Positions 1 through 7,948 of a stretch of 15,016 nt of DNA are shown here, one piece after another. Numbering within the stretch: the first letter of the stretch is position 1; each line of letters starts with the position of its first letter. A program made the translations under genes and the position numbers. This DNA is from Oligoflexia bacterium. Its GTDB lineage: Bacteria; Bdellovibrionota; UBA1018. The DNA lies in NCBI GenBank assembly GCA_903928955.1, contig CAIYTD010000019.1, positions 1 to 15,016 on the forward strand, given 5' to 3'. Under the pieces are notes generated by a model. The model saw only the letters and a list, made by a program, of their open reading frames with translations, ran no database searches and was not told the DNA's origin.

Positions 1-2
1 GA

Positions 3-1034
3 CACGCGGTTATTTTTGACGTCGAACTTTCTCCCAACCAGTTGAGAAATTTAGAGAAAGATTTAAATTTTCCCATTCTCGATCGTCCCGGAGTGATTAT
101 TGAAATTTTTTCCCGCCATGCTCGAACTAAAGAATCTAAAACTCAGGTTGCATTAGCGCGGCTGCAATATCTTCTCCCTCGACTAACTCATTTTTGGACT
201 CATTTTGAACGGCAAAGGGGTGGGGCACCAGGAAGTCGTGGGATGGGCGAAAAGCAAATTGAAGTGGATCGTAGGTTGGTGAAGAATCGCATTACAGTGC
301 TGCGAGAGCGACTTTCTGCGATTGAACGAGAACGAAAAGTTCAAAGAGCAGGTCGTCAAGAAGTTTTGAAGGTCGCTCTGGTCGGATACACGAATGCTGG
401 TAAGTCTACTCTTTTAAATGCACTGACTCAAAGTTCCGTCCGTGCAGAGGATAAGTTATTTGCAACTTTGGATGCCAGTGTTCGAACATTGGATCCGAAT
501 AGTCACCCGCCTATTGTTGCCATTGATACAGTTGGATTTATTAGTCAACTTCCTCCTGCATTGGTTGCTTCTTTTCGATCGACTTTAGAAGAATTAAAAG
601 AGGCTGATCTGCTCGTTCATGTTGTAGACGCAAGTCATCCACAAGCTCGAGAGCAACTTCAAGTGACAGAAAGCGTATTAGCGGAATTAAAAGTGGATCA
701 GACCCCACGCATGACTATTCTCAATAAAGCAGATCAAATTCAAGACACTGCTCAAAGAAATCGATTACGTTTGGTATCACCCGGATCTTTGGTGATTTCT
801 GCATTGTCTTCAGAAGATGTTCGTAAGCTCAGGAATCAAATTTTAGATTATTTTCGTCAGAAATTAGAGCTTTGGGAAATCCTTATTCCTTATGGAGAGA
901 GCAAGTTAGAATCTCAGCTTTATCAATATGGAAGTATTGAGCTCAGCCGTCATTTAGAAAAAGGCACCTTTTATCGATTGAGAATGGAAGAGGAGTGGGC
1001 GAAGAAGCTCCATCTAGAAAAATTTCGATTATGA
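3..1034 (+). CDS. hflX: GTPase HflX (5' end outside window)
   Basis: HflX is a ribosome-associated GTPase of the Obg-HflX class that splits stalled or stressed 70S ribosomes. About 343 codons are visible and the reading frame is open to the left edge, so the true start lies outside the window. The TTG near base 42 is internal. The first residues (FDVELSPNQLRNLE, then DRPGVIIEIFSRHA) match the family's N-terminal domain. A Gly-rich linker (GGAPGSRGMGEKQIEVDRR) follows, then a coiled helical hairpin. The G domain is complete: GYTNAGKST (G1), FATLDASVR (G2), DTVGF (G3), NKAD (G4) and SALS (G5). The linker has EKQ where many family members have ETQ, and DRP replaces the common DRT. The gene ends TTATGA, and that TGA overlaps the ATG of the next gene, so the two are probably translationally coupled. 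The identification is secure. Confidence 0.96.
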   Translation, partial: HAVIFDVELSPNQLRNLEKDLNFPILDRPGVIIEIFSRHARTKESKTQVALARLQYLLPRLTHFWTHFERQRGGAPGSRGMGEKQIEVDRRLVKNRITVLRERLSAIERERKVQRAGRQEVLKVALVGYTNAGKSTLLNALTQSSVRAEDKLFATLDASVRTLDPNSHPPIVAIDTVGFISQLPPALVASFRSTLEELKEADLLVHVVDASHPQAREQLQVTESVLAELKVDQTPRMTILNKADQIQDTAQRNRLRLVSPGSLVISALSSEDVRKLRNQILDYFRQKLELWEILIPYGESKLESQLYQYGSIELSRHLEKGTFYRLRMEEEWAKKLHLEKFRL

Positions 1035-2863
1035 TTTTTATCCGTTTTTATTTAAGCTTGAGCGCGATCTTTTTTCCATTTCTCCTTTTTGCTGATACTT
1101 TAACCCCCAATATTGAACTGAAAACATCTTATATTCTGAAGAACCAGCCTCTGACGACAGAACAAGTCTCGGAAGCAGATCCTGCGCAGGTTAATCCTCA
1201 TCTGCAAAAATGGATAGTGACTCGAAAATTAGAGTTTTTGGGTTTGACCACTTTTGTAATCGATTCCGCTCAATTTGGAGTGAGAATAGCTGCGTTAAAT
1301 GGCGTGACAGAAGGCCTGATTCGTCCTACTGGGCCATGGTATCGTCCCTGGAGTGAGTTTCCCTGTGAGAAGTTGCCTCAGTTCGAGTTTTCTACTTCGA
1401 TAGGTGTCCAATATGCCGCAGTAGAAGCTTCACGATTGTGGTCTGATCTTTTAGAGCAGGAGAAATGGAGTTTAGCACTTTTACTGAGTAGGGTTCGAGC
1501 TTCATCCGAAAAAGGAGCGCGATCTGAGGGGCTCCGTATTTATCAGGAGTGGTTCGACCGTTTAGATTTTCAATGGAGGAGGCGAGTCAGGGAAGCAGCT
1601 CGAATGGAAGAGTGGAAGTTTTATTTGCAAGAATCTAGTGCATTGGGGATTTGCAAACAGAAGCACCTCAGCCTCCCTTCTGTTTCTGCGAAGTTTCAGA
1701 TGGAGTCCGTTTCTACTGGGCCTGCTCCTCAAATATCTCAACTTTTAGCGAGAGCTCCCGTTAAGCTTTGGAATGGACTTTTTTCTGTTCGGTTAAATTT
1801 GAAAATTGGTGATCGTATTTTGAATGGACGATTTTTGATCGATTCTGGTGCAAGAAAAAGCATTATTTCTCCTACCTGGTTAGAAAATCAGGGGATCTAT
1901 TCCGCCTTTATTCAGAGATCAAAGGTTTTATCTCAACATGTCACCTGGAGTGGTCAATGGCCTTTAGAAGGGCGGCTGGCTCCTCAAGCTCACGTCGATG
2001 CAGTTGAAATCAGTGGGTTTAAATTACCTTTGTATGAATTTCTCATTTCAGAAACAGATTTTTTTAATTCTCCTAATTTTATTGGTTCCTGCTGTGATGG
2101 GGTTTTAGGGGTCGATTTTTTGAAACTTTTTCCCATTGAATTTCATTCCCAGGCTCCTGCTGAGATTCGCATTTGGCCCCAGAAAAATTTTCATTGGTCT
2201 GAAGTGACACCCTGGGTTGAGGTGAGTATTTCAGAAAATGAAACTTTAGTGAGTTCTTGTCTTTTAACTTCAGATACAGGATTGAAAAAGAAAGTTTTAC
2301 GAGGCGTTCAATGGGCCACTGGATTAGATGGAAGTTTATGGATTCATGCTCCTTGGCAGGCCGAGCTTAAAAGTAACGCATCAAAAAAAGGGAGTCTTTT
2401 TTGTGACTCTATAGGCATTGCACAAAATTTTTTAATTCAGTTTCCTGAAATTTTAGGTGAGAGTCCACTCTCTACTCGAATGCCTGCGATAAGTATAGGA
2501 ATGCAGCTTCTTTCACGAGGGAATTTTACTTTTGATCTACCTCATGGAAGGCTTTGGTTTTCTAAGGAGGCATTAGGACAGGGAGAGCACAAAAATCACT
2601 CGGGTCTTCAAGTAGAGTATATTTTACAAGCGGGCGAAAGAGTATTGCGCGTCAAAGAAATTCAAAGAGGATCACCTGCGTACTCGCTTGTTCAAAAGGG
2701 ACTTAAAGTAGGTTCAATCCTGACACAAATCGATCAACAGGCAGCAGAAGACCTTGATCTTTGGGAGGTCAATCGGAGATTAGCAGGTGATGCTGGAAGT
2801 ATAGTGAGCTTGCAGTGGAGAACAAAAGTGGGACTTAAAATGGCACCACTTGTTATTGAATAG
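1031..2863 (+). CDS. Exported aspartyl-protease-like protein with PDZ domain
   Basis: I chose ATG 1031 (610 aa) because it overlaps the hflX stop as ATGA and begins directly with a hydrophobic signal peptide (MIFIRFYLSLSAIFFPFLLFA, probable cleavage before DT). An in-frame GTG at 995 would add 12 polar residues before the signal. After about 230 residues of unrecognised sequence comes a retropepsin-like unit with the active-site motif LIDSGA (Asp271). It closes with GVLGVDFL near 357-364, the usual second psi-loop of the fold. A second, weaker unit has LLTSDTG (Asp415) and later IGMQLLSRGNFTFDL followed by GRLWF. Residues about 520-605 look like a PDZ domain (VKEIQRGSPAYSLVQKGLKVG, then ILTQID). 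Bacterial retropepsin-like enzymes usually have one lobe, so two would make a single-chain bilobal enzyme. The expected location is the periplasm or envelope, with a role in proteolysis or peptide binding. The substrate is unknown and activity is inferred. Confidence 0.75.
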   Translation: MIFIRFYLSLSAIFFPFLLFADTLTPNIELKTSYILKNQPLTTEQVSEADPAQVNPHLQKWIVTRKLEFLGLTTFVIDSAQFGVRIAALNGVTEGLIRPTGPWYRPWSEFPCEKLPQFEFSTSIGVQYAAVEASRLWSDLLEQEKWSLALLLSRVRASSEKGARSEGLRIYQEWFDRLDFQWRRRVREAARMEEWKFYLQESSALGICKQKHLSLPSVSAKFQMESVSTGPAPQISQLLARAPVKLWNGLFSVRLNLKIGDRILNGRFLIDSGARKSIISPTWLENQGIYSAFIQRSKVLSQHVTWSGQWPLEGRLAPQAHVDAVEISGFKLPLYEFLISETDFFNSPNFIGSCCDGVLGVDFLKLFPIEFHSQAPAEIRIWPQKNFHWSEVTPWVEVSISENETLVSSCLLTSDTGLKKKVLRGVQWATGLDGSLWIHAPWQAELKSNASKKGSLFCDSIGIAQNFLIQFPEILGESPLSTRMPAISIGMQLLSRGNFTFDLPHGRLWFSKEALGQGEHKNHSGLQVEYILQAGERVLRVKEIQRGSPAYSLVQKGLKVGSILTQIDQQAAEDLDLWEVNRRLAGDAGSIVSLQWRTKVGLKMAPLVIE

Positions 2864-3782
2864 GCAATATAGAATAGCGGTATTTTTTAAGCGATGCGAG
2901 AGCGGAGATCGTTAGGATGCTAAAAATAATTGTTAGCGAAATGCCGGGTGATATTTTAAGAATATGCGTGAGTGTCATTTTAAAGCCTACAAAAACTAAA
3001 ATGCTAGCAAGGGCAAATTTTAAATAAAAAATTTTCTCAATGAACGCTGATAATACGAAATAGAGCGATCTAAGTCCTAATACAGCAAATACGTTAGAAG
3101 TATAAACAATAAACGAGTCGTGGGTGACCGCAATCACTGCTGGAATCGAGTCCATTGCAAAAATAAGATCTGTAGTTTCAAGAAAAATTAAAGCGATAAA
3201 GAGTGAAGTAGCTTTCCAGTGGCCATTTTTTTGAATGAAGAAATGGCCATTTTTGAATCCTAAATGAATAGGAACAAAGTAACTGAAAATTTTCAAAAAA
3301 ATATTTTTTTTAGCGTTAATGATTTTTTTCTTTTGAAAGAGCATTCTTATTCCAGTAAAAATAAGAAAACCTCCCAAAAGATAAGGCATCCAGTTGAACT
3401 TATCGATCAAAGTAATTCCAATATGTATAAATATTCCCCGCATAATTAGTGCTCCTAAGATGCCCCAGAAAAGTATTTGATGCTGGTAGGCGGGAGGAAC
3501 TTTAAAATGTGAGAAAATCATTAAAAAAACAAAGATATTGTCAATGCTCAATGATTTTTCAATGAGATAGCAAGTCGTGAAAGAGAGTGCTGCGTCATGA
3601 CCTTGCCAGAAGTAAAGGAGGCTGTTAAAAAGAAGTGATAGTGTGATCCAAATACCACTCCAAATGAGGCCTTCCTTCCACTGAATCATTTGTTTTTTTC
3701 GATGAAATAGACCTAAGTCTAAAGCAAGCATCATAAGAATAGAAAGTATAAAGGAAACCCAGATCCAGAGAGGTGTATTCAC
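2853..3782 (-). CDS. TerC/Alx family integral membrane protein
   Basis: This 309-aa polytopic membrane protein has at least seven or eight hydrophobic segments. Family signatures are IEKSLSIDNIFVFL (Asp81), FLETTDLIFAMDSIPAVIAVT (Glu202, Asp205, Asp211) and TSNVFAVLGLRSLYF. The acidic residues lie inside membrane segments, as in TerC/Alx proteins, which are linked to Mn2+ export or metal loading of exported enzymes and to tellurite or pH responses. The start is GTG 3782, preceded by AGGAGG four bases upstream. That Shine-Dalgarno overlaps the truB stop, so terC is the coupled last gene of the rimP operon. The gene is visibly more AT-rich than truB or infB. Its 3' end overlaps the convergent protease gene by 11 bases. 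I see no Mn-sensing leader RNA, since there is no room before the start. The exact substrate is not determinable here. Confidence 0.9.
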   Translation of the reverse strand: MNTPLWIWVSFILSILMMLALDLGLFHRKKQMIQWKEGLIWSGIWITLSLLFNSLLYFWQGHDAALSFTTCYLIEKSLSIDNIFVFLMIFSHFKVPPAYQHQILFWGILGALIMRGIFIHIGITLIDKFNWMPYLLGGFLIFTGIRMLFQKKKIINAKKNIFLKIFSYFVPIHLGFKNGHFFIQKNGHWKATSLFIALIFLETTDLIFAMDSIPAVIAVTHDSFIVYTSNVFAVLGLRSLYFVLSAFIEKIFYLKFALASILVFVGFKMTLTHILKISPGISLTIIFSILTISALASLKKYRYSILPIQ

Positions 3783-3786
3783 GTTG

Positions 3787-3792
3787 CCTCCT
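3787..3792 (-). promoter_or_regulatory. Shine-Dalgarno of terC overlapping truB stop
   Basis: The minus strand reads TAG (truB stop, 3793-3791) fused to AGGAGG, then CAAC and the GTG start at 3782. The motif is perfectly anti-SD complementary and supports the GTG as the terC start and translational coupling to truB. Confidence 0.8.
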
Positions 3793-4717
3793 AATGAATA
3801 AAGACTCTTTCAATTCCCCAAGTTTCCCCTGCTTTTCGAGCAATAGCAATCAACTCGTTTTGAGAATAGATGGCTATGCAATTTGAGTGGGCATTGCTTT
3901 TTTCTAGAATAGGTAAAAGATAGGCTTGTTTCCCTTGAAAGAGTGCTAATTTCTCTTCAGGGGTTGCTTCAGCGCGAGGATAGTTTTGCAATAAAGAATG
4001 AAATGGAATCCAACAGGGGAGTTCGTTCCATTTTTTATCGGCCTGTAGGGCTTCAGAGAGTTGATCCATCGTCCAAGCATCTTGGATTTTAAAAATTCCA
4101 GAGGCGGTTCGATGGAGGGAGTCTAGAAGTGCGACTGATCCTATTGTTTTGGCAAAATCCTGCGTTAGAGTGCGAATATAAGTCCCTGAGCTACATTGTA
4201 TTTTAAAAGAAGCTCGAGGAGCAGAGTATTCGGATATTTCAAATCGCATCAGTTGACAAAGTTGAGCTTTACGATCCACCTCGATTCCGGATCGAGCTAG
4301 CTGATAGAGCGGTTTTCCATTCTGTTTTTTTGCAGAATGCATCGGGGGAGTTTGAAAATAGGGTTGAAGAGTGAGGCTATGAGCAAGAATTTGAAGTTGG
4401 TTCAATGATTGAGGAAGAATGTTTGAGACCTCAGAAATGGGAGCAGTCGGATCACCTGGAATGGTGGTTTCTCCAAATCGCATCACGCCTTCATAGGACT
4501 TGGCAGAACCTAAAAAATAGCGAGCAAGCTTGACGCCTCGACCGAACAGAACTACCAAAAGCCCTGTTGCAAAAGGGTCAAGTGTTCCCCCATGTCCCAT
4601 TTTTGGAACATCTTGTTTTTTGATCTGATAGTTTTTCATCCATTCGCGTTGGAGGTGCTCAATCACCCCAAAAGAGCTTACTCCGGGGTGCTTATGAACG
4701 AGTAACGCACCATTCAT
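3791..4717 (-). CDS. truB: tRNA pseudouridine(55) synthase TruB
   Basis: TruB converts U55 in the T-loop of almost all tRNAs to pseudouridine and also acts as a tRNA folding chaperone in the cytosol. The 308-aa product has the N-terminal motif GALLVHKHPGVSS and the catalytic motif GHGGTLDPFATGLL with the nucleophile Asp47. Next come KSYEGVMRFGETTIPGD and the CSSGTYIRTLTQD segment, all in family order. Length is normal for bacterial TruB (about 300). The ATG overlaps the rbfA stop (ATGA read on the minus strand), a typical arrangement in this operon. The stop TAG doubles as the first base run of the terC ribosome-binding site. Nothing is truncated or odd in the sequence. Confidence 0.97.
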   Translation of the reverse strand: MNGALLVHKHPGVSSFGVIEHLQREWMKNYQIKKQDVPKMGHGGTLDPFATGLLVVLFGRGVKLARYFLGSAKSYEGVMRFGETTIPGDPTAPISEVSNILPQSLNQLQILAHSLTLQPYFQTPPMHSAKKQNGKPLYQLARSGIEVDRKAQLCQLMRFEISEYSAPRASFKIQCSSGTYIRTLTQDFAKTIGSVALLDSLHRTASGIFKIQDAWTMDQLSEALQADKKWNELPCWIPFHSLLQNYPRAEATPEEKLALFQGKQAYLLPILEKSNAHSNCIAIYSQNELIAIARKAGETWGIERVFIH

Positions 4718-5109
4718 GGATGATCAGAAATTTTCTTGAGGAGCTCTTGAACACGAATCGCATTTTCAAATCCTCGATCTTCACGAAAAACGAGGCTAGG
4801 GATGTGTCTGACTGTAAGAATACGACCTAAATGCCGTCTTAAAAATCCAGAGGCAGAAGTTAAACCTTCGATGCAACCTTTCATTCTGAGTTTTCCCTCA
4901 TTTTCAGAGAGAATGGGGGTGCCATCATGGCCTCCTTGGGTCCCACCTAAAATTGCGACAAAGATAGTCGCTTGACTTCCATCGTGTGTCACTTCCACTG
5001 CAGTGAAGGTGATGGGAGGAATTCGAGGATCTTTGACTTCTTTAGGAACTACTTGGGCCAGCTCCTCCTGGATGACAGCTTGTAGCCGCATTCTTCTAGT
5101 TTCCTGCAT
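4714..5109 (-). CDS. rbfA: 30S ribosome-binding factor RbfA
   Basis: RbfA is a small KH-fold assembly factor that binds the pre-30S subunit near the 5' helix of 16S rRNA and helps late maturation, especially in the cold. The 131-aa product shows the family opening (RRMRLQAVIQEELAQVV), then KEVKDPRIPPITFTAVEVTHDGSQATIFVAI and the C-terminal helix region RRHLGRILTVRHIPSLVFREDRG. Length fits the family. The Gly-rich stretch GGTQGGHDGTP in the middle is a slightly longer loop than usual. It sits 12 bases after infB, with only a weak ribosome-binding site (GTGGA), so coupled translation is likely. Its TGA stop overlaps the truB ATG. Confidence 0.95.
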   Translation of the reverse strand: MQETRRMRLQAVIQEELAQVVPKEVKDPRIPPITFTAVEVTHDGSQATIFVAILGGTQGGHDGTPILSENEGKLRMKGCIEGLTSASGFLRRHLGRILTVRHIPSLVFREDRGFENAIRVQELLKKISDHP

Positions 5110-5121
5110 GATTCCACTTTC

Positions 5122-7908
5122 TTAGAGATCTGGAGTAATCAGTTCGATTTGGAATGCTTCAATAATGTCTCCCATTTTGAGATCATTATAGTTTTCAATT
5201 CCGATTCCACACTCAAATCCTGTTGCAACTTCCTTTGCATCATCTTTAAAGCGTCGAAGGGATGACATTTTACCTTCAAAGATGATTCGACTTTCTCGAA
5301 GAAGTCGAACATTCGCTCCTCTGAGGATCTTTCCATCGATGACAGAAGCTCCTGCAATGGTTCCAAATTTTGGAACAGAGAATGTTTGACGGACTTCTGC
5401 ACGACCTAAGAATTTTTCGACTTTCTTTTTATCTAGAAGTCCTGTCATGGATTTTTTGATATCATCCAGTAATTCATAGATAATACTATAGCATTTAATT
5501 TCTATATGCTCTGCTTCAGCAAGCTGTCGGGCTTTTGTTTCGGGTCTTACATTAAAGCCAATAATAATACCGTTAGAAGCGCTTGCGAGTAAAACATCGC
5601 TTTCAGTAATGCCGCCAGGTGCAGCTAAGATCACTTTTACTTTTACTTTATCGGTCGAAAGTTTCACTAAGCTGTCTCGAATGGCTTCTACAGATCCATA
5701 TGCATCGGCTTTGAGAATGGTATTGAGTTCCTTGACGTCCCCTGTCTGAATTTTCGAGAAAAGTTCCTCTAGGCTCACTTTACCTTGAGCACCTGGAGTT
5801 TTTGCTCGAGTTTTATCGATTCGATCTTCAGCAATATTTCTGGCATCTGATTCTTTTTCAGTGGAGTTAAAGATTTCACCGGCATGGGGAACGCCTTCAA
5901 AACCTAAAATTTCAACGGCAATTCCAGGACCTCCTGATTTCACAGGTTTACCTTTGTCGTCGGTAAGAGCTCTGACTTTGCCAGAGAATGGTCCAGCGAC
6001 AATAGGATCTCCTACTCGGATTGTCCCTCTTCGAATGAGAACGCTGACAACAGGGCCTCTGCCTTTTTCCAGGCGTGCTTCTAAAACTGTTCCATTTGCT
6101 CGACCGTCTGGATTCGCTTTTAAGTCTAGGATTTCTGCCTGTAATAGAACGGCGTCTAAAAGTTTATCCAGATTAGTCTTTTTGAGCGCAGAAACAGGAA
6201 CGAAGATCGTTTCTCCGCCCCAATCTTCTGCTAACAGATTGAGTTCAGCGAGAGATTGCTTAATTTTTTCTGGATTCGCACCTGGCTTATCAATTTTGTT
6301 CACAGCAACGATAATAGGGACTTTTGCTGCTTGTGCATGGCTGAGAGCTTCTCTTGTTTGGGGCATGACACCGTCATCAGCAGAGACTACCAGAATAACA
6401 ATATCAGTTACATTCGCACCTCGAGCTCGCATTACGGTAAAGGCTTCATGGCCTGGAGTATCAATGAAAGTAATCCATTTCCCATTTTTTTCTACTGTGT
6501 AGGCACCGATGTGTTGAGTGATTCCTCCTGCTTCTCCTCCGGCGACATTGGTCTCACGGATGGAGTCAAGGAGAGTGGTTTTCCCATGATCGACGTGGCC
6601 CATAATGGTAACGATAGGAGGACGAGGCTTCAGCTGTTCCGGTGCATCTGCTGCGTGACCAATCCAATCCTCTTCATGAAAGGCGACGTTTTTCACTTCA
6701 TGCTGATATTCGGCTGCAATCAAAGTAGCAGTATCAAAATCTAAAGTATAATTGACGGACGCCATTTGGCCCATTCCCATGAGTTTACGGATCACATCAT
6801 TTACTTTTACGCTGAGCTGAGTCGCGAGGTCATGAACAGTAATTGTGTCTTGAATCAGTACAACCCTCTTTTGAGCTTTAGCTTGAGTTCTTTGGGTTTG
6901 TTTGATTTCTTTGCCTACTGGAATTTTCTTCTTTTTTGGGAGAAAAACGAGCTCTTTTTTTCTATAGTCTGCAAATCTGACATCTTCAGGGCGGAGTTCT
7001 TGTTCTCTTCCTCCTCCTCCCCGTTTTTTAGCCGCTTCTTCTTCGACCATTTGATCGAGATTTTCCTTCGTCATCTTAATAATGCGAAATCCGTCTTTAT
7101 CTTGAGTCGCAGTTCCTTTAACGGAAGGTTTTACAGCTGTTGCTGTAATTGGTAGAGGGGCTGGTTTAATAATAGGCCTTGGAGGAGGTGCAGTAGCTTC
7201 GACAATTTTCAAAATACTACGTCGAGGAGCCACAGGCCGAGGAGTCAAAACAATAGGAGGTCGTGGTGGTTTAGCAGGTGCAGGTGTTGTTCCTGTTGAA
7301 TGAGAGGAAGAAGTGGGGGCTAATAGAGTGGCTGGAGCTTGTTCCATAGTGGTTTCCGAAGGTGTTTCTTCGAGGGGTGTTGAGAGTTGAGAGGCCGATT
7401 CCATTTCGATTTTTTCTGAACTTGTGGTGATGGATTCTTCTAGTTGTTCTAATTCTAAGTGACTTCCTGAGTCAATCAGAGCCCCTTCTTGGGTAAAAGC
7501 CTCTCCATAAGGAAGTTCTTTTTGTGTGTCAGCGGATTCCATTGGTGCAGAGTTTCCAGTTGTATGGAGGAGCGCTTCAGCACCTCCGTCTAACTTGAGT
7601 CGGCGCCGGATAATAGGCGAGGCTGCCTTTTTTTCGCTCCCTATGTGATCATGTGCTGCATGAGAGAGTGTCTGAGTTGTTTCTCCGACTTTCTTTCTAG
7701 CCTTAGAAGGAATTTTTTTGATTCCTTTATTAGCATCTAACCCCTTTTTCAGAGAGGTCCTTGCGATTTGAGCTTCTTCATTTCGTAAATCACTCATGTG
7801 GTTTTTGACTTTGATGTTTAAGCTTTTTAGCTTATCTAGTAAAGAGATGGAATCAATTCCAAGCTCTTTGGCTAGTTCATAAACTTTAACCATTTCATGC
7901 TCAGACAT
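5122..7908 (-). CDS. infB: Translation initiation factor IF-2
   Basis: IF-2 is the GTPase that recruits fMet-tRNA to the 30S subunit and promotes subunit joining. I prefer the ATG at 7908 (928 aa). It is preceded by GAGGGAG with an 8-base spacer, and the protein then opens with MSEHEMVKVYELAKELGIDS, the expected IF2 N-terminal helical module. An upstream in-frame ATG at 7980 would overlap nusA by 32 bases and add 24 non-conserved residues. The order is: N-module 1-45; a low-complexity Pro/Ala/Ser/Thr-rich linker to about 300; a Lys/Arg-rich patch; and a second IF2 N-like segment near 355-380 (ITVHDLATQLSVKVNDVIRKL). The G domain follows with GHVDHGKT (437-444), DTPGH (483-487) and NKID (537-540), then domains II, III and C1/C2. 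The protein is complete, with a TAA stop. Confidence 0.97.
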   Translation of the reverse strand: MSEHEMVKVYELAKELGIDSISLLDKLKSLNIKVKNHMSDLRNEEAQIARTSLKKGLDANKGIKKIPSKARKKVGETTQTLSHAAHDHIGSEKKAASPIIRRRLKLDGGAEALLHTTGNSAPMESADTQKELPYGEAFTQEGALIDSGSHLELEQLEESITTSSEKIEMESASQLSTPLEETPSETTMEQAPATLLAPTSSSHSTGTTPAPAKPPRPPIVLTPRPVAPRRSILKIVEATAPPPRPIIKPAPLPITATAVKPSVKGTATQDKDGFRIIKMTKENLDQMVEEEAAKKRGGGGREQELRPEDVRFADYRKKELVFLPKKKKIPVGKEIKQTQRTQAKAQKRVVLIQDTITVHDLATQLSVKVNDVIRKLMGMGQMASVNYTLDFDTATLIAAEYQHEVKNVAFHEEDWIGHAADAPEQLKPRPPIVTIMGHVDHGKTTLLDSIRETNVAGGEAGGITQHIGAYTVEKNGKWITFIDTPGHEAFTVMRARGANVTDIVILVVSADDGVMPQTREALSHAQAAKVPIIVAVNKIDKPGANPEKIKQSLAELNLLAEDWGGETIFVPVSALKKTNLDKLLDAVLLQAEILDLKANPDGRANGTVLEARLEKGRGPVVSVLIRRGTIRVGDPIVAGPFSGKVRALTDDKGKPVKSGGPGIAVEILGFEGVPHAGEIFNSTEKESDARNIAEDRIDKTRAKTPGAQGKVSLEELFSKIQTGDVKELNTILKADAYGSVEAIRDSLVKLSTDKVKVKVILAAPGGITESDVLLASASNGIIIGFNVRPETKARQLAEAEHIEIKCYSIIYELLDDIKKSMTGLLDKKKVEKFLGRAEVRQTFSVPKFGTIAGASVIDGKILRGANVRLLRESRIIFEGKMSSLRRFKDDAKEVATGFECGIGIENYNDLKMGDIIEAFQIELITPDL

Positions 7909-7916
7909 TCTCTTGT

Positions 7917-7923
7917 CTCCCTC
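7917..7923 (-). promoter_or_regulatory. Shine-Dalgarno that decides the infB start
   Basis: GAGGGAG on the minus strand lies 8 bases before ATG 7908 and 26 bases after the nusA stop (7949-7951). The longer start options at 7980 and 7944 lack a comparably placed motif. Confidence 0.7.
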
Positions 7924-7948
7924 GACCGGTCCAAAATTCGGCATCCTA

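Noticed and set aside
995..1030. GTG 995 as the start of the protease gene.
   Set aside because: It would place 12 polar residues before the signal peptide, and its purine-rich stretch directly abuts the codon. ATG 1031 begins the signal peptide and overlaps the hflX stop.
2820..2890. Terminator between the convergent protease and terC genes: AAGTGG (2826-2831) with CCACTT (2846-2851).
   Set aside because: The stem has only six pairs and a 14-base loop inside coding sequence, and the following T-run is interrupted on both strands. It is too weak to call.
3783..3800. Manganese-sensing yybP-ykoY type riboswitch ahead of terC, common for this family.
   Set aside because: Only 8 bases separate truB and terC, so there is no room for the aptamer.
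5861..6744. Long open frames on the plus strand opposite infB (213 and 162 codons).
   Set aside because: They lie fully antisense to the conserved IF2 G domain and following domains, show low-complexity or unnatural composition, and have no family motif or ribosome-binding site.
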